A DNA stretch of 32,119 nt from Akkermansiaceae bacterium. Its GTDB lineage: Bacteria > Verrucomicrobiota > Verrucomicrobiia > Verrucomicrobiales > Akkermansiaceae. This document shows positions 17,082-26,605 of the stretch, one piece after another. The position numbers and the translations under genes were made by a program. The first letter of the stretch is position 1, and every line of letters begins with the position of its first letter. The stretch covers positions 1-32,119 of the forward strand of contig JANXMQ010000075.1 in assembly GCA_025354565.1 (NCBI GenBank), written 5' to 3'. The notes beneath the pieces were generated by a model. The model was not told where the DNA came from, ran no database searches, and was given only the letters and a program-made list of their open reading frames with translations.

Positions 17082-17207
17082 GGTTTCTTGAAGAGTCTCA
17101 TAAAGTGAAGCTCACTCTTTGTCTAGGAAATGCCGCGTTCAACCTCCCCGAGGCGATCTCCCACAATGCCACGGTGAGGTGCATTGAGTGGCCTGCACGG
17201 GAGACAC

Positions 17208-18515
17208 TTATCGCAGAACCGGAGCCGATACTGGCAGAAGCAGTTCCCGTTTGAAAAACGCGCTGAGCTGGCGGGTGATGATGCGGTGTACCTCCGCTGC
17301 GGGCTGGGTGCCGACGCGCGCGAGCCAGGGAATCCGGCAGGTGAAGATGCGGTCCATGAAGGCCGGGTGGAGCGTGCCGTCCATGATTACGCGGAAACGA
17401 TCAGGCTTGCCCATTTCCTCACGGATGCGTGACTCAGAACGACGAGTCTGCGCGTCTTCCGGACTTTCATGTGGGCTTGCGCTTTTGAGCAGCCAGCCGG
17501 GCATTTGTTCGTCAAAGAACAGAAATGGACCGCGCGGTTTTTCATTCCCCAGAAACATGCCGTCCTCGTTTGCACCAGCGCCAAACGATGGGTCCACCGC
17601 GCACAATCGCAGGGCGCAGGTTCCGCCAAAGGAGAATCCAAAAACACCCGCCTTCGCCAAAATCAGCCTACCCGCCAGCGGGCTCGGGACACCACGAGAC
17701 AGCGCCTGTTTAACTCTAACCAGATCCCGAATCCGTTCCTCGATACAGGTCTCCGCGAGTTTCTCGAAATCCACAACCTCGCCCTCGGACGCCAGTTTGA
17801 ATGAGTTCGGCAAGTGGGTAACCATGACCCTGCCATCTTGGTATTTCACCCGTCCTGCTTGACCGGGATGATCCGTCGCGATCACGACGAAACCCTGGCT
17901 TGCGAGGTCCTCGACCTGCGCCACGTTTTCCTCGCGGTTGCCGGTCCATGAATGTTCGTAAAAAACCACGGGATAGCGCATGGAAAAATCAGATAGATCC
18001 AGCCCGATCCGAGAACGGGCCAGCGCCTTGCCAATGCGATGGAACGGAAATCGCGGTGCGAGTTCTGGATCGGCCAGCCACGGCGAGAGAGGTGCGGCCT
18101 TGTCCTCCTTCGCAGGATACCAAGCTTGCACTACGAGCGCGGGAGCCGGGCCATCGGCAGCTATCTCGAAAGTCAGCGTCCCGATTACACAAGGACCGGA
18201 CAAGGTTGGGATTTCGGGAAGTGGAAACAACCAGCAGAGAAATAAACCCGCCACAGACCCTCCGAGCGCCAACGCCAAGCCCGTCCATTTCCAACGGTCG
18301 CCAGCTTTCCACAAAAACCAGAACACGATACATCCGAATATGGCGGGAAACAGCAGACCTTTTGCCGTGCCAAACAGCCACGCGGCGACCAGTGCCAGCA
18401 TGCCACCAATTAACCACGCTCGGCCTTTGAAATAGCAAACCACCGCTGCGGACGCTGAGACGATGCACGCGCTCCACTCGATCCATGAACTGTTCGCTGG
18501 CATGATTGCGTTCAT
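17208..18515 (-). CDS. Membrane-anchored alpha/beta hydrolase, PAF-acetylhydrolase-like
   Basis: A 435-residue protein. About four hydrophobic helices (10-100) are followed by an alpha/beta hydrolase domain. Its features match the platelet-activating-factor acetylhydrolase/dienelactone hydrolase group: YPVVFYEHSW, VIATDHPGQAG and the nucleophile elbow GFSFGG (Ser295). Aspartate (308 or 318) and a histidine in LHPAFMD are candidate acid and base. The frame is open to 18602, which would overlap the NRPS end. I prefer ATG 18515, which has GGAAATAGG upstream and leaves a 49-bp gap to the NRPS. As the last gene of the NRPS operon, it may hydrolyse an ester or acyl bond in the product, or act as a resistance or release enzyme. 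That role is inference. Confidence 0.75.
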   Translation of the reverse strand: MNAIMPANSSWIEWSACIVSASAAVVCYFKGRAWLIGGMLALVAAWLFGTAKGLLFPAIFGCIVFWFLWKAGDRWKWTGLALALGGSVAGLFLCWLFPLPEIPTLSGPCVIGTLTFEIAADGPAPALVVQAWYPAKEDKAAPLSPWLADPELAPRFPFHRIGKALARSRIGLDLSDFSMRYPVVFYEHSWTGNREENVAQVEDLASQGFVVIATDHPGQAGRVKYQDGRVMVTHLPNSFKLASEGEVVDFEKLAETCIEERIRDLVRVKQALSRGVPSPLAGRLILAKAGVFGFSFGGTCALRLCAVDPSFGAGANEDGMFLGNEKPRGPFLFFDEQMPGWLLKSASPHESPEDAQTRRSESRIREEMGKPDRFRVIMDGTLHPAFMDRIFTCRIPWLARVGTQPAAEVHRIITRQLSAFFKRELLLPVSAPVLR

Positions 18516-18564
18516 GAAAAACCTATTTCCGGATGCGATCCAGTCGTGAAATTTTCCGCTTCGT

Positions 18565-21500
18565 TCATAACCTGCTAGTGATTTCGCGTGCGAGGGCCTC
18601 AACGTGACTTGCGGCGAACATCGTCAAGTGTTTGCCCTCGACCTCGACGATGTCCATCGAGCTGACCAGTGGCCCCCAGCCGTAATCTGAGGGGATCTCG
18701 AACTTGTCTTGGGCCGCCTGTGACTTGAAGAGGGTGATGTGGCAGTCGAGCGGCGCGGGCTGATAGATCTGCATCGACTCCCAGTGGGCCTCGCGGACTT
18801 TGATCATCCGCAGATTGCTGTGAGGCTCGGTAATCCCGGCACTCTTTGCCGCGCGGATCTGTCCCTTGATGCGGAAGCGGTTGGCGAGACCCTCACCGGT
18901 GCGTGCGAGAATGCGGCCAAACTTGGAGAGTATGTCAGGATGATCCTGGGCCTCCCAGAACACTTCGGCTCTTTCTAACAGGGTGTATTCCCGGATGGGG
19001 GCGGCGGGATTGATGGTGTCGAAAAGTCCGGCGAAGGCCACGGTCTCGCCATCGGCGATCAGTCTGCGTGCGATTTCAAACACGAGCAGGCCACCATAGG
19101 AATAACCTGCGAGATGATAAGGGCCGGTGGGTTGGTGTTCTCGCAGAGCGGTGACGTAGATTGCTGCGGTTTCCGCCACCGTGACGGGTGCCGCCTCCTC
19201 ATCGTCGGAGAGGGCGGGGGATTCGATTGCAAGCAAGGGCCTGCCGGGCGGGAGATGCTCGGCGAGATCACGGTAAAAGAACACTCCGCCATCGCCACCA
19301 TGAATGCAAAACAGCGGCGGTAGATGACCTTGTGGCCTAACAGGTATGACGATGGAGCGGGCGGCTCTGTCGCCGGAATGCCTGGCGCTCTCGCGGTCGA
19401 TCAACTCGCCTAACATGCGTGGCGTGGGGGCTTGGATCAAGGCCGCCATCGGGATGCGGACTTTCCATTCTTTCGCGATTCTGGCGAAGAGTTGGAGCGC
19501 TGCGAGCGAGTGGCCGCCGAGTTCGAAAAACGATTCGTCGCGACCGATGGTCTGGATGCCGAGCAAGCCGGACCAGATGGCGGCGAGTTGTTTTTCCGTG
19601 GGAGTGGCTGGTGGATCGGAGGAGGCGTGGGTACTTGCAGTGAGCAGCGGTTCGGGAAGTTTTCGGCGGTCGAGTTTTCCGCGCTCGGTGAGTTTGAAAT
19701 CGTCCACCACGGCCCATCGTGTGGGAATGGCGGCGGTCGGGAGATGGGCTGCGGCGTAGGCGGCAAGCAGGCCTGGCCAGCCTTCTTCGGGTGGCTCGAT
19801 CCAGCGGACCCATGCGGCGAGCACGTTCGTTCCCGCATGGCCAAGAACTGGTCCCGCGTGGGCGGCGGACACGCCGGGATGGCTTTCAAGCACGCGGATC
19901 ACCTCGTTGGGTTCCACGCGGTTGCCACGAATTTTGAGCTGATCGTCCTGGCGGCCGAGGAAGCGGAGTTTTCCATCGTCGTCCCAGCAGACGCGGTCGC
20001 CGGTGCGATACCACCAGCAGTCGTCCATGAAACGAAAAGCCATTTTTGTTAGGTCTGGCCGTTTCCAGTAGCCCTCGCCCACGCAGATGCCGCCGAGCCA
20101 GAGTTCGCCTGCCGCTCCGGGTGGCATTCTCCGTCCCGAGGCGTCACCCACTTTCGCCAAAACTCCGGGCAGCGGTCGGCCGATGGCCGGATCCCCGGAC
20201 TCGTTCCAGTCGCCTTGGACCAGCTCCGCAGTGCCGACGACGGATGCCTCGGTCGGTCCGTAGGTATTGATGAGCAGGTGCTGGCGTCCGTTAGCGGTGA
20301 ACCAGTCCTTGATAGCCGCTGCGGATGCCCGCTCGCCACCGATGATGGTGGTGCGCACGTTTTCCGGGACACTGCCGTTTTCAGAAACCATCCACGCGCA
20401 CCATGCGGCCCAGTGTGCGGTGGATAGATCGAGGATCGTGATGCCCTCGTTGCGGACGAATTTCTGAAACTCGTCAAGGTCCGCTGATAGATTTTCAGGG
20501 CGGGGCACCAGCGTGGCTCCGCTGAGCAGGGTGGTCAGAAGTTCTTCAAGCGAAGCGTCGAAGCCGGGCGATGCGAATTGCAGGAACCGGTCGCCAGGGC
20601 CGACGCCAGCAAGCCGGGCCATGCCGCGCGCTTCATTGGTCACGCCACCATGCACCATCATCACGCCCTTCGGTTTGCCGGTTGAGCCGGATGTATAAAG
20701 TATGGAAAGCGTGGCTCGAGGATTGTTAGGTAGCTCCGCCGCGCAGGTTTTTCCCGACAGGCCGTTGACGGTGACACAGGGAAGTGAGAAGTCCGCGCAT
20801 CCTTCCCGTGAATCGCTGACGATGATGCACGGACCTGCATCCTCGATGATCGAGAGTAGCCGGTTTTTCGGCAGGGTGGGATCCAGCGGCACATTGATTG
20901 CTCCCACACGGGCGACGGCTAACAGAACCACCGCGAGATGTTTCCGCGCCCAGAGAATACTGGCGACGGTCTGTCCGTTTCTAACACCGGCTTCCGCAAG
21001 CATGGCTGCCAGATGCTCCACCTGCGCGGCGAGTTCCGCATAAGTCAGCGAGGAATCCGGCGTCCATAGCGCACATTGCGAGGAGAAGGTTGCCGCCGCA
21101 TCGCGCCATGCCGTGGCTAAATTCTGATGAGCGGCTTGTTCACCGCCGGTTTCCCAAGACGCGAGCGAGTCACGCATCGGCGCGGGCAGTTCGGTTAGGC
21201 CCTTGATTTCGTCAGGGGGGCGCACCGCGAGAGCCTTCACAATGGCCGCCCACTGTTGAAGCAGGGATTCCGCCGCGCGCTTGCCGCAGGGCTTGCCACT
21301 TACCTCCACCTCAAGGCGCAGCTCTGGATGAAGCCAGGCGCTGGCCAGCAAGGGTTCGCCTCCGAGTTCGTGCAGCGTGATTGCCCTGATGGCATCGGAT
21401 ATGCCCACTTGGTGGTGTAGCGTGCCGTGGTCCACCATGATCACTCCGCCGGGCCATGGTCCACCGGTTTCCTGGAAGATGCCCGGAGGCAGGGCCTGAG

Positions 21501-22479
21501 GTGAAACGTTTTCGATGGAACGCATGGCCAGCAAGTGCTCGCGGAATTTCGTTAGAGCGGATCTAGCAGTTCCCGCCGCCGCGCGTTTGATGAGGAGCGG
21601 CACCGTGTTCATGGAAAAGCCCGCCTGTCCGGGTTTTGGCGGGCCGGAGCGGACCTGCCCCACTGCGACAGCATCCGCGCCGGCGGAGCGGGCGACGGCC
21701 TGCCCCCACGCCCAAGTCAGCAGGGTGGCTGCGGTCACATCCATTTCATGAGCAGCGGCCTCGATGCGCGCAGCGGTTTCAGGGCCGAGACAGAGATGTG
21801 AACAGGCTGGCGAGTCCGTTAGGTCCGCTGGGAATTCCGGCTGCGCGGCCTCAAGCAAGGAAAACGCACGACGGTGGAAATCCGCCGCCATCGCGATCTC
21901 ATCCGCCGTGGGATCTGGCGAGCTTGCGAGTTCCAAGACTCCGGGATCCGCTCCTCCTGTTAGGCGCACCTGAAACGCACGGAGGGTCTTTGCGATCGAA
22001 CGTCCATCCAACAGCGCATGGTGGAAGGTCCAAACTAACTTGCCGGCTTGCGGCCAGAAGACCGCCCGCCACGGCAGCCCCCCATCCAGCGGAAGGGGTC
22101 GCAACCGGTCTCCGGCAAGCCAGGTTTCCCAGGATGGCGGGAGATCGTTTTCAATTTGGACGCTTGGTTTAACTCCGGTTGTTAGACAGGCGTACGGTTC
22201 TCCGTCGCGGATCACAAACCTGGTCCGCAGCGCGGCTGTCCTGCCCACCGTCAGGTTCCACGCCGAAACGACTTTTCCCATCGGCACGCCTACGGCGAAA
22301 TCGATTTCCACCTGCTCCACGTTTTCGCCGTTTGTCTCCGCGAGCGAGCCGCGCAGCATCGCCGCTTGAAGCGGGGAAAGGCGGAGCTGCCCACTGAAGG
22401 CCGACATGCCACGGGAGGGCCGTGGGCGCTTCGGGGAAAGGGCCGGGCGTGGATCCAAGTGAGGGTTCCTGATGTGCAT
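18565..22479 (-). CDS. Single-module non-ribosomal peptide synthetase (C-A-PCP-TE)
   Basis: A 1304-residue enzyme with a condensation-type domain (about 30-430), an adenylation domain (about 450-945), a carrier domain (about 955-1030) and a thioesterase (about 1055-1304). Key residues are HHALLDG (H153-D158), the ATP loop ILYTSGSTGKPKG (593-605), FDASLEEL (Asp641, the usual amino-group contact), NTYGPTEA, WYRTGD and lysine 935 in RGKLDRR. The carrier serine is Ser991 in ELGGHSL, and the thioesterase has Ser1127 in GYSYGG, Asp1154 and His1284. A single module headed by a condensation domain would load one amino acid, join it to an acyl or amino donor, and release it. It starts 18 bp after the GNAT-like gene, so it is in one operon. 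Met25 is an alternative start. The substrate is not predictable by eye. Confidence 0.93.
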   Translation of the reverse strand: MHIRNPHLDPRPALSPKRPRPSRGMSAFSGQLRLSPLQAAMLRGSLAETNGENVEQVEIDFAVGVPMGKVVSAWNLTVGRTAALRTRFVIRDGEPYACLTTGVKPSVQIENDLPPSWETWLAGDRLRPLPLDGGLPWRAVFWPQAGKLVWTFHHALLDGRSIAKTLRAFQVRLTGGADPGVLELASSPDPTADEIAMAADFHRRAFSLLEAAQPEFPADLTDSPACSHLCLGPETAARIEAAAHEMDVTAATLLTWAWGQAVARSAGADAVAVGQVRSGPPKPGQAGFSMNTVPLLIKRAAAGTARSALTKFREHLLAMRSIENVSPQALPPGIFQETGGPWPGGVIMVDHGTLHHQVGISDAIRAITLHELGGEPLLASAWLHPELRLEVEVSGKPCGKRAAESLLQQWAAIVKALAVRPPDEIKGLTELPAPMRDSLASWETGGEQAAHQNLATAWRDAAATFSSQCALWTPDSSLTYAELAAQVEHLAAMLAEAGVRNGQTVASILWARKHLAVVLLAVARVGAINVPLDPTLPKNRLLSIIEDAGPCIIVSDSREGCADFSLPCVTVNGLSGKTCAAELPNNPRATLSILYTSGSTGKPKGVMMVHGGVTNEARGMARLAGVGPGDRFLQFASPGFDASLEELLTTLLSGATLVPRPENLSADLDEFQKFVRNEGITILDLSTAHWAAWCAWMVSENGSVPENVRTTIIGGERASAAAIKDWFTANGRQHLLINTYGPTEASVVGTAELVQGDWNESGDPAIGRPLPGVLAKVGDASGRRMPPGAAGELWLGGICVGEGYWKRPDLTKMAFRFMDDCWWYRTGDRVCWDDDGKLRFLGRQDDQLKIRGNRVEPNEVIRVLESHPGVSAAHAGPVLGHAGTNVLAAWVRWIEPPEEGWPGLLAAYAAAHLPTAAIPTRWAVVDDFKLTERGKLDRRKLPEPLLTASTHASSDPPATPTEKQLAAIWSGLLGIQTIGRDESFFELGGHSLAALQLFARIAKEWKVRIPMAALIQAPTPRMLGELIDRESARHSGDRAARSIVIPVRPQGHLPPLFCIHGGDGGVFFYRDLAEHLPPGRPLLAIESPALSDDEEAAPVTVAETAAIYVTALREHQPTGPYHLAGYSYGGLLVFEIARRLIADGETVAFAGLFDTINPAAPIREYTLLERAEVFWEAQDHPDILSKFGRILARTGEGLANRFRIKGQIRAAKSAGITEPHSNLRMIKVREAHWESMQIYQPAPLDCHITLFKSQAAQDKFEIPSDYGWGPLVSSMDIVEVEGKHLTMFAASHVEALAREITSRL

Positions 22480-22497
22480 GGTTCTTTCGGGTGAGAG

Positions 22498-23694
22498 TTA
22501 AGTGATTGCGGGCAGCGGCTTGTGGTCGAACCGTTCCTGAAGCCGGTGAAAGCTTCTGGAGCGGAAGATGATTCCTAACAGTGTGGAAAGCACTGGCACC
22601 TTGGGCAGGATGACAAGATTGTGGAGCAGGCGTTTCTCCATGGCCCAGTTCTTGTGCCATGTGCACTCGGCCACGCAGTTGATCTCGTCCAGATCGCCGT
22701 CGAGGCAGGCGTTGATGATGATCTGTTCCAGCAGCAGGTTGCCCGGCGAACATGCCGAATAGGCCTCATCGTAGCCGATCTTGAGGAGGAAGAGCGTGCG
22801 CTTGATACGCACGGCGTAGTGGGCTCCGATGCTTTTGCCTCCGGTCTCCACAAAATTCCACTCCATCCAGCCGTGTCTGCTAAAGCGTTCCGCCGCGAGC
22901 GCATACAGCCTTGCGTTGCTCTCGTCCGCCTTAATCGAGGAGTTCTCTTCGCCCTTCCAGCCGGCGTTTTCGACTTCCTCGAAACGGCGCATGTTTTCAT
23001 CTGGTGCGCGTGATTCGTCGCGGCACAGGAAACGGACGTCCCCGAGTTCATCGAGTTTTTTCCGCCCACGTTTTAACTGACGGCGGAAATTCGACGAGAG
23101 CCCAGCATGGAATTCTTCGACGGTGGCAGGAATCCGGATGTAGTTCTCACCACCGCGGACTCTCTGGATCGCCAGCAGTTTCGCACCCGGACGTTTCATG
23201 CAGACCAGTGACGGCGAGTGTTCGGGAACCTCGCGGATCCGGATGAGCGGCCACGCCCGCGGCATGCGGGAGAGATAATCCACCAGCACCTCGATCACCT
23301 CCTCGCGGCCATACAATGTTAGACAGTCCACGCCGCCGGTGTGCAGGATGTTGTAGGGTGTCTTGAGGAAGAGCATCTTGAAACCCGGCACGCCGATGGA
23401 CCGTGCGGCGATCAGAGGAAACACGCCGAGCATGCGGTCGCCCTGATAGACGAACAGGCACAGCCAGGCTTGCGGAGGTTGAACCTGTGTTTCGAAAAAC
23501 GCGCTGATCTGCGGAAACGAAAGCATCGGCGAGGCGGCGGGCGACTGGAGCAGCAGGTCCGCCCAGGCATCGGCGTGGTGTGCGAGTTCATCGTGGGTGC
23601 GCACGTCCACGATCCGGAGATTGGCCGGAGGATCAAATTTCCAAGGTGGGGGTATCAAATTCGTTTTCAAAGTTAGGGAAAGATTTGGTTTCAA
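22498..23694 (-). CDS. GNAT/FemAB-like acyltransferase (CelD/BioF2-type)
   Basis: A 398-residue cytoplasmic protein of the Acetyltransf_6 type. Typical parts are the N-terminal domain with LSFPQISAFFETQ and LCLFVYQGDRMLGVFPLI, and the second GNAT-like fold with FRRQLKRGRKKLDELGDV (about 202-219) and a final region near GNLLLEQIIINACLDG. Such proteins transfer acyl or aminoacyl groups and are common in polysaccharide and exosortase-linked clusters. No ATG lies near the 5' end: the start is a TTG that overlaps the stop of the upstream gene (TTGA), implying coupling. It could acylate the amino acid or the product of the NRPS. The partner is unknown. Confidence 0.75.
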   Translation of the reverse strand: MKPNLSLTLKTNLIPPPWKFDPPANLRIVDVRTHDELAHHADAWADLLLQSPAASPMLSFPQISAFFETQVQPPQAWLCLFVYQGDRMLGVFPLIAARSIGVPGFKMLFLKTPYNILHTGGVDCLTLYGREEVIEVLVDYLSRMPRAWPLIRIREVPEHSPSLVCMKRPGAKLLAIQRVRGGENYIRIPATVEEFHAGLSSNFRRQLKRGRKKLDELGDVRFLCRDESRAPDENMRRFEEVENAGWKGEENSSIKADESNARLYALAAERFSRHGWMEWNFVETGGKSIGAHYAVRIKRTLFLLKIGYDEAYSACSPGNLLLEQIIINACLDGDLDEINCVAECTWHKNWAMEKRLLHNLVILPKVPVLSTLLGIIFRSRSFHRLQERFDHKPLPAIT

Positions 23695-25205
23695 CGGAGG
23701 AGTGCCTTGACCTTCTTCTTGGTGGTTTCGGGAACGAGCCGCATCACGCCGGTTTTCTTCACCGCTTCTATCAGCCTGCGCGAGGGGCGGGTCGTTTCAG
23801 GGGGATTGATAGGTTCAGTTAGAACTTCTTGCCACAAGCCGGTGATCAGGTCGGTGAACATCCGGTAGTCCGGCGCACGCCGCAGCCCGGCGTCCACGGT
23901 CAGCATCGTGACCAGCAGCCGCCGGTTATTGAGTGGGGCGAAGCTTTCCTGCACCATGTCGTATTCGGCGCGCACTTTGGACTGCCAGCGGCCAGACATT
24001 TGTTCCCAGCAGAATAGGTCCAGCAGGTCGATGGGCGGAGCGTCGGCGTCTTCCAGCCAGCGGGCGAAGGCTTCGATGGCGAACGGGTGCCTGCCAAGGC
24101 GGCTGAAATCCGCAAGCTCCGTGGAAGAGATTGGCTCTGGGCCAGGGCGTTTCCGAGCGTAATAACATTTCACGATTTCCGCTGCGTCGCCGGTGACGCA
24201 GACGCGGTTTTCCGGATAGACTTCATTTAACGCTTGGACGTCCGCGCAGTAGGCCTCGTTTGCGGAGGCGTTGTTGCGGCGGAAAATTTCCTTGAAAACG
24301 ACATCAATGGTCTTCGGATAGGGGATCACATGATGGCGGATGCCGATGCTTGCTAACAGTTTCGCCGGGACCGCCACGTCCCTCGCATCGACGGGTAGAT
24401 TCGGATAGGCCAGAGTGAAGGCGTAAAGATCATCCGCGTGGTCACGGCACAAGGCCAGCATGAGCCGGCTATCCCATCCGGCGGTCATCGGAACCGCTAA
24501 CGGGTGGCGCAAGGCGACGCTCCGGAGCTGCCCGCGCAATAGCCGCACGCATTCCGTTAGAGCGTGTGCGTATTGGATGGGAGCGGGCGGCTGAAGCGGC
24601 CAGAAACGCCGACAGTTCCCAGTCGTCAAGGAAAGGCAGTGGTTGGGCAGCAGGGCAGAGATTTCCGCATAAAGCGAGGTGTCCCCGGGCATCCAGTAGA
24701 TTTCAAAGTCGTCCGTTTTGCGTGACTTGATAAAATCGACCGCTTTGGTATCCATGGTTAGACCAAGCCTCTCGGCCATCAGGCCGGGTTCCGAAGCACA
24801 GACCACGGCTCCCGTCGCCACGTCGCGGGCATGATAGACTTGGCGCTGCGCGGTGGCGTCGTGAAGCATTATTGTTTCAGCGCCGTCATGCACAATCAGG
24901 GCCCAGCGACCGCCCAGGGTATCGATGTGTTGGAACACATCGTCGCATGTCCCGATTACCTCCATGAGGCGCAGCAGGATTTGCTTGTTGCCAGCTTCCG
25001 GGTGGTCTGGATCAAGGGCGAATCCGAGCAACGTGAGCGATTTCCCGCCGCTGGCGACGTGGGTCAGTTCGAGATCTGGATGCGCGCTGAGGTGGTGGCG
25101 AGCGCCGATGAGAACTTGCTTGCCGCCATGCAATGCGTGGTCCGCCTCGCTGCTGAGGATGAACTGGCGGCGGAAGAGCAGATGGTCTGTTAGTTCGGAT
25201 TCCAT
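23691..25205 (-). CDS. Asparagine-synthetase-like PP-loop enzyme lacking the glutaminase cysteine
   Basis: A 504-residue protein with the general two-domain plan of asparagine synthetase B. Residues about 1-190 resemble the N-terminal amidotransferase fold, but the chain starts MESELTD, so the essential N-terminal cysteine is absent. The C-terminal domain has the ATP-pyrophosphatase loop as MTAGWDSRL (about 240-248), where classical enzymes have SGGxDS, and a second acidic motif CVTGDAAEIV. Relatives that lost the glutaminase activity use ATP to form amides or lactams within a substrate (beta-lactam synthetase is the known example). Here it may activate a carboxylate in the NRPS pathway. Its start overlaps the end of the 2H phosphoesterase by 16 bp. 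Confidence 0.8.
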   Translation of the reverse strand: MESELTDHLLFRRQFILSSEADHALHGGKQVLIGARHHLSAHPDLELTHVASGGKSLTLLGFALDPDHPEAGNKQILLRLMEVIGTCDDVFQHIDTLGGRWALIVHDGAETIMLHDATAQRQVYHARDVATGAVVCASEPGLMAERLGLTMDTKAVDFIKSRKTDDFEIYWMPGDTSLYAEISALLPNHCLSLTTGNCRRFWPLQPPAPIQYAHALTECVRLLRGQLRSVALRHPLAVPMTAGWDSRLMLALCRDHADDLYAFTLAYPNLPVDARDVAVPAKLLASIGIRHHVIPYPKTIDVVFKEIFRRNNASANEAYCADVQALNEVYPENRVCVTGDAAEIVKCYYARKRPGPEPISSTELADFSRLGRHPFAIEAFARWLEDADAPPIDLLDLFCWEQMSGRWQSKVRAEYDMVQESFAPLNNRRLLVTMLTVDAGLRRAPDYRMFTDLITGLWQEVLTEPINPPETTRPSRRLIEAVKKTGVMRLVPETTKKKVKALLR

Positions 25206-25846
25206 GACTGCCGGCTCAATGGGTTAGGCGAGGAAGACGAAACGCCGCAGAGTGGAGCGCGATTACAGGTCACCCATTGTCGCCCCGTGTGGCGAAACAG
25301 GTTGATGTGCTTCGCTTGGAAAGCCACACGGAGTTCCTGTTGGGAGAAGGACTCCTTCAGCTCAGCGAAGTCCCTTTTGGACAAGCCGTATGCGAGGGTG
25401 ACGTGGAAGTGAAACTGCGGACCCTCCACGACCTCGGCGGTGACACCGTATTGCTCCAGCAGGCCCGTTAGGACTCGCTGACGGAGATTCTCAAGTTCGT
25501 GATTCGGCTCCACGTTGAGAAACAGGATCCCCTCGTCGAAAAAACCAAAGTCGCGGAGCGAGACCTCGAAGGGCGCTGTATTGGCCGCTATCTGTTCGAC
25601 GAAATTTTCGAACGGGGCAGTGTCTTGGGCCGGGAAGCCCATCTTGAGCGTGATGTGCGGGTGGGCATCCAGCGCCGGATTACGGCCGTATTTCCGGTAA
25701 ATGCCGTTCCGCACAGCGTTGGAATGGTGCGCGGTTTCGTCGTCCAACAGGATCACAACGGCCAGTTGCATGGTGTCGCGCTGGCCTGATCGAAGACGGC
25801 GCATCGAGGATGCAATGTTTCGCAGCAGGCGAGGAGAAAGCGTCAT
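25190..25846 (-). CDS. 2H phosphoesterase (2'-5' RNA ligase superfamily)
   Basis: A 218-residue protein with two His-x-Thr motifs: HPHITLKMGF (about 62-71) and FHFHVTLAYG (about 146-155). These form the active site of 2H phosphoesterases acting on 2',3'-cyclic or 2'-5' phosphodiesters. The frame stays open for 80 more codons upstream (to 26086). That part has a different, AT-richer composition and no family resemblance. I choose the ATG at 25846, although 25762 (MQLAVVILL) is also possible. It is the first gene of the operon and overlaps the PP-loop enzyme gene by 16 bp. Its role with an NRPS is not obvious; it may act on a nucleotide-linked intermediate, or be a passenger. Confidence 0.78.
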   Translation of the reverse strand: MTLSPRLLRNIASSMRRLRSGQRDTMQLAVVILLDDETAHHSNAVRNGIYRKYGRNPALDAHPHITLKMGFPAQDTAPFENFVEQIAANTAPFEVSLRDFGFFDEGILFLNVEPNHELENLRQRVLTGLLEQYGVTAEVVEGPQFHFHVTLAYGLSKRDFAELKESFSQQELRVAFQAKHINLFRHTGRQWVTCNRAPLCGVSSSSPNPLSRQSWNPN

Positions 25847-26098
25847 GGGGGGAGAGGGGGCAGGGGAATTCGGGACAACGCCATCACGGGCGATTGATAG
25901 CTCATGATGCGGTCTGGCAGAGTTTTTTGAAATTACGCGATCATGTATGTTCCAAAAAGGTAGATAACTAGGATCGAAGTGCCCAAAGTTGGCAGGATAT
26001 GCCCAACCCAGACTGTGGGACAGCATCCCCATCGGATAGGCCACTGGATCAGGAACTCTAACGCATGAGTCAGCCGACCCGATCAACGAGATTTTTTC

Positions 26099-26602
26099 TC
26101 ATGCCTCAGTGACGAGGACGAGTGGCGGCTCAGTGGTTGCCAAGTAACGAAGCCACGTTGCGATGTCCTGAGTCTGGCCGGGAAGGATGAGGTCGGGGCG
26201 AATTTCCGCGAGCGGTTGGAGGACGAAGCGCCGCTGGCCGAGGCGCGGGTGTGGGAGGACGAGTTCTTCAGTGTCGATCACCGCGTCACCGAAATAGAGC
26301 AAATCGACGTCGATGATTCGTGGGGCGTTGCGCACCGTGGTGCCGGTTCGGCCAAGTTTTTGCTCAATGGACCGGGTCATTTCCAAGAGCTCAAAGGCGC
26401 TCCCGAAATAGTCGATCTCGACGACAGTGTTGTGGAAAAACGGCGAGCCAAGCGGACAGAACAACGGCTCGGTCTGATAGATAGAGGCTTGTAAAAAGGG
26501 TGCGCCCGGCGTGGCGATTTCCCGCAGGCATTTGCAGGCAGCTTGCAGATTGGCGAGTCGGTCGCCGAGATTCGAGCCGAGGGCGATGCCGACGCGGGGC
26601 AT
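26099..26602 (-). CDS. folK: HPPK, 6-hydroxymethyl-7,8-dihydropterin pyrophosphokinase
   Basis: A 167-residue cytoplasmic folate enzyme. It transfers pyrophosphate from ATP to 6-hydroxymethyl-dihydropterin. The N-terminal ALGSNLGDR signature and the magnesium-binding APRIIDVDLLYFG motif (about 92-104, with both aspartates) are intact. LPHPRLGQRRFVLQPL follows as usual. It starts 3 bp after the stop of the DEG-type protease, so it is the last gene of that operon. Length and motifs are normal for the family. Confidence 0.93.
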   Translation of the reverse strand: MPRVGIALGSNLGDRLANLQAACKCLREIATPGAPFLQASIYQTEPLFCPLGSPFFHNTVVEIDYFGSAFELLEMTRSIEQKLGRTGTTVRNAPRIIDVDLLYFGDAVIDTEELVLPHPRLGQRRFVLQPLAEIRPDLILPGQTQDIATWLRYLATTEPPLVLVTEA

Positions 26603-26605
26603 GGG

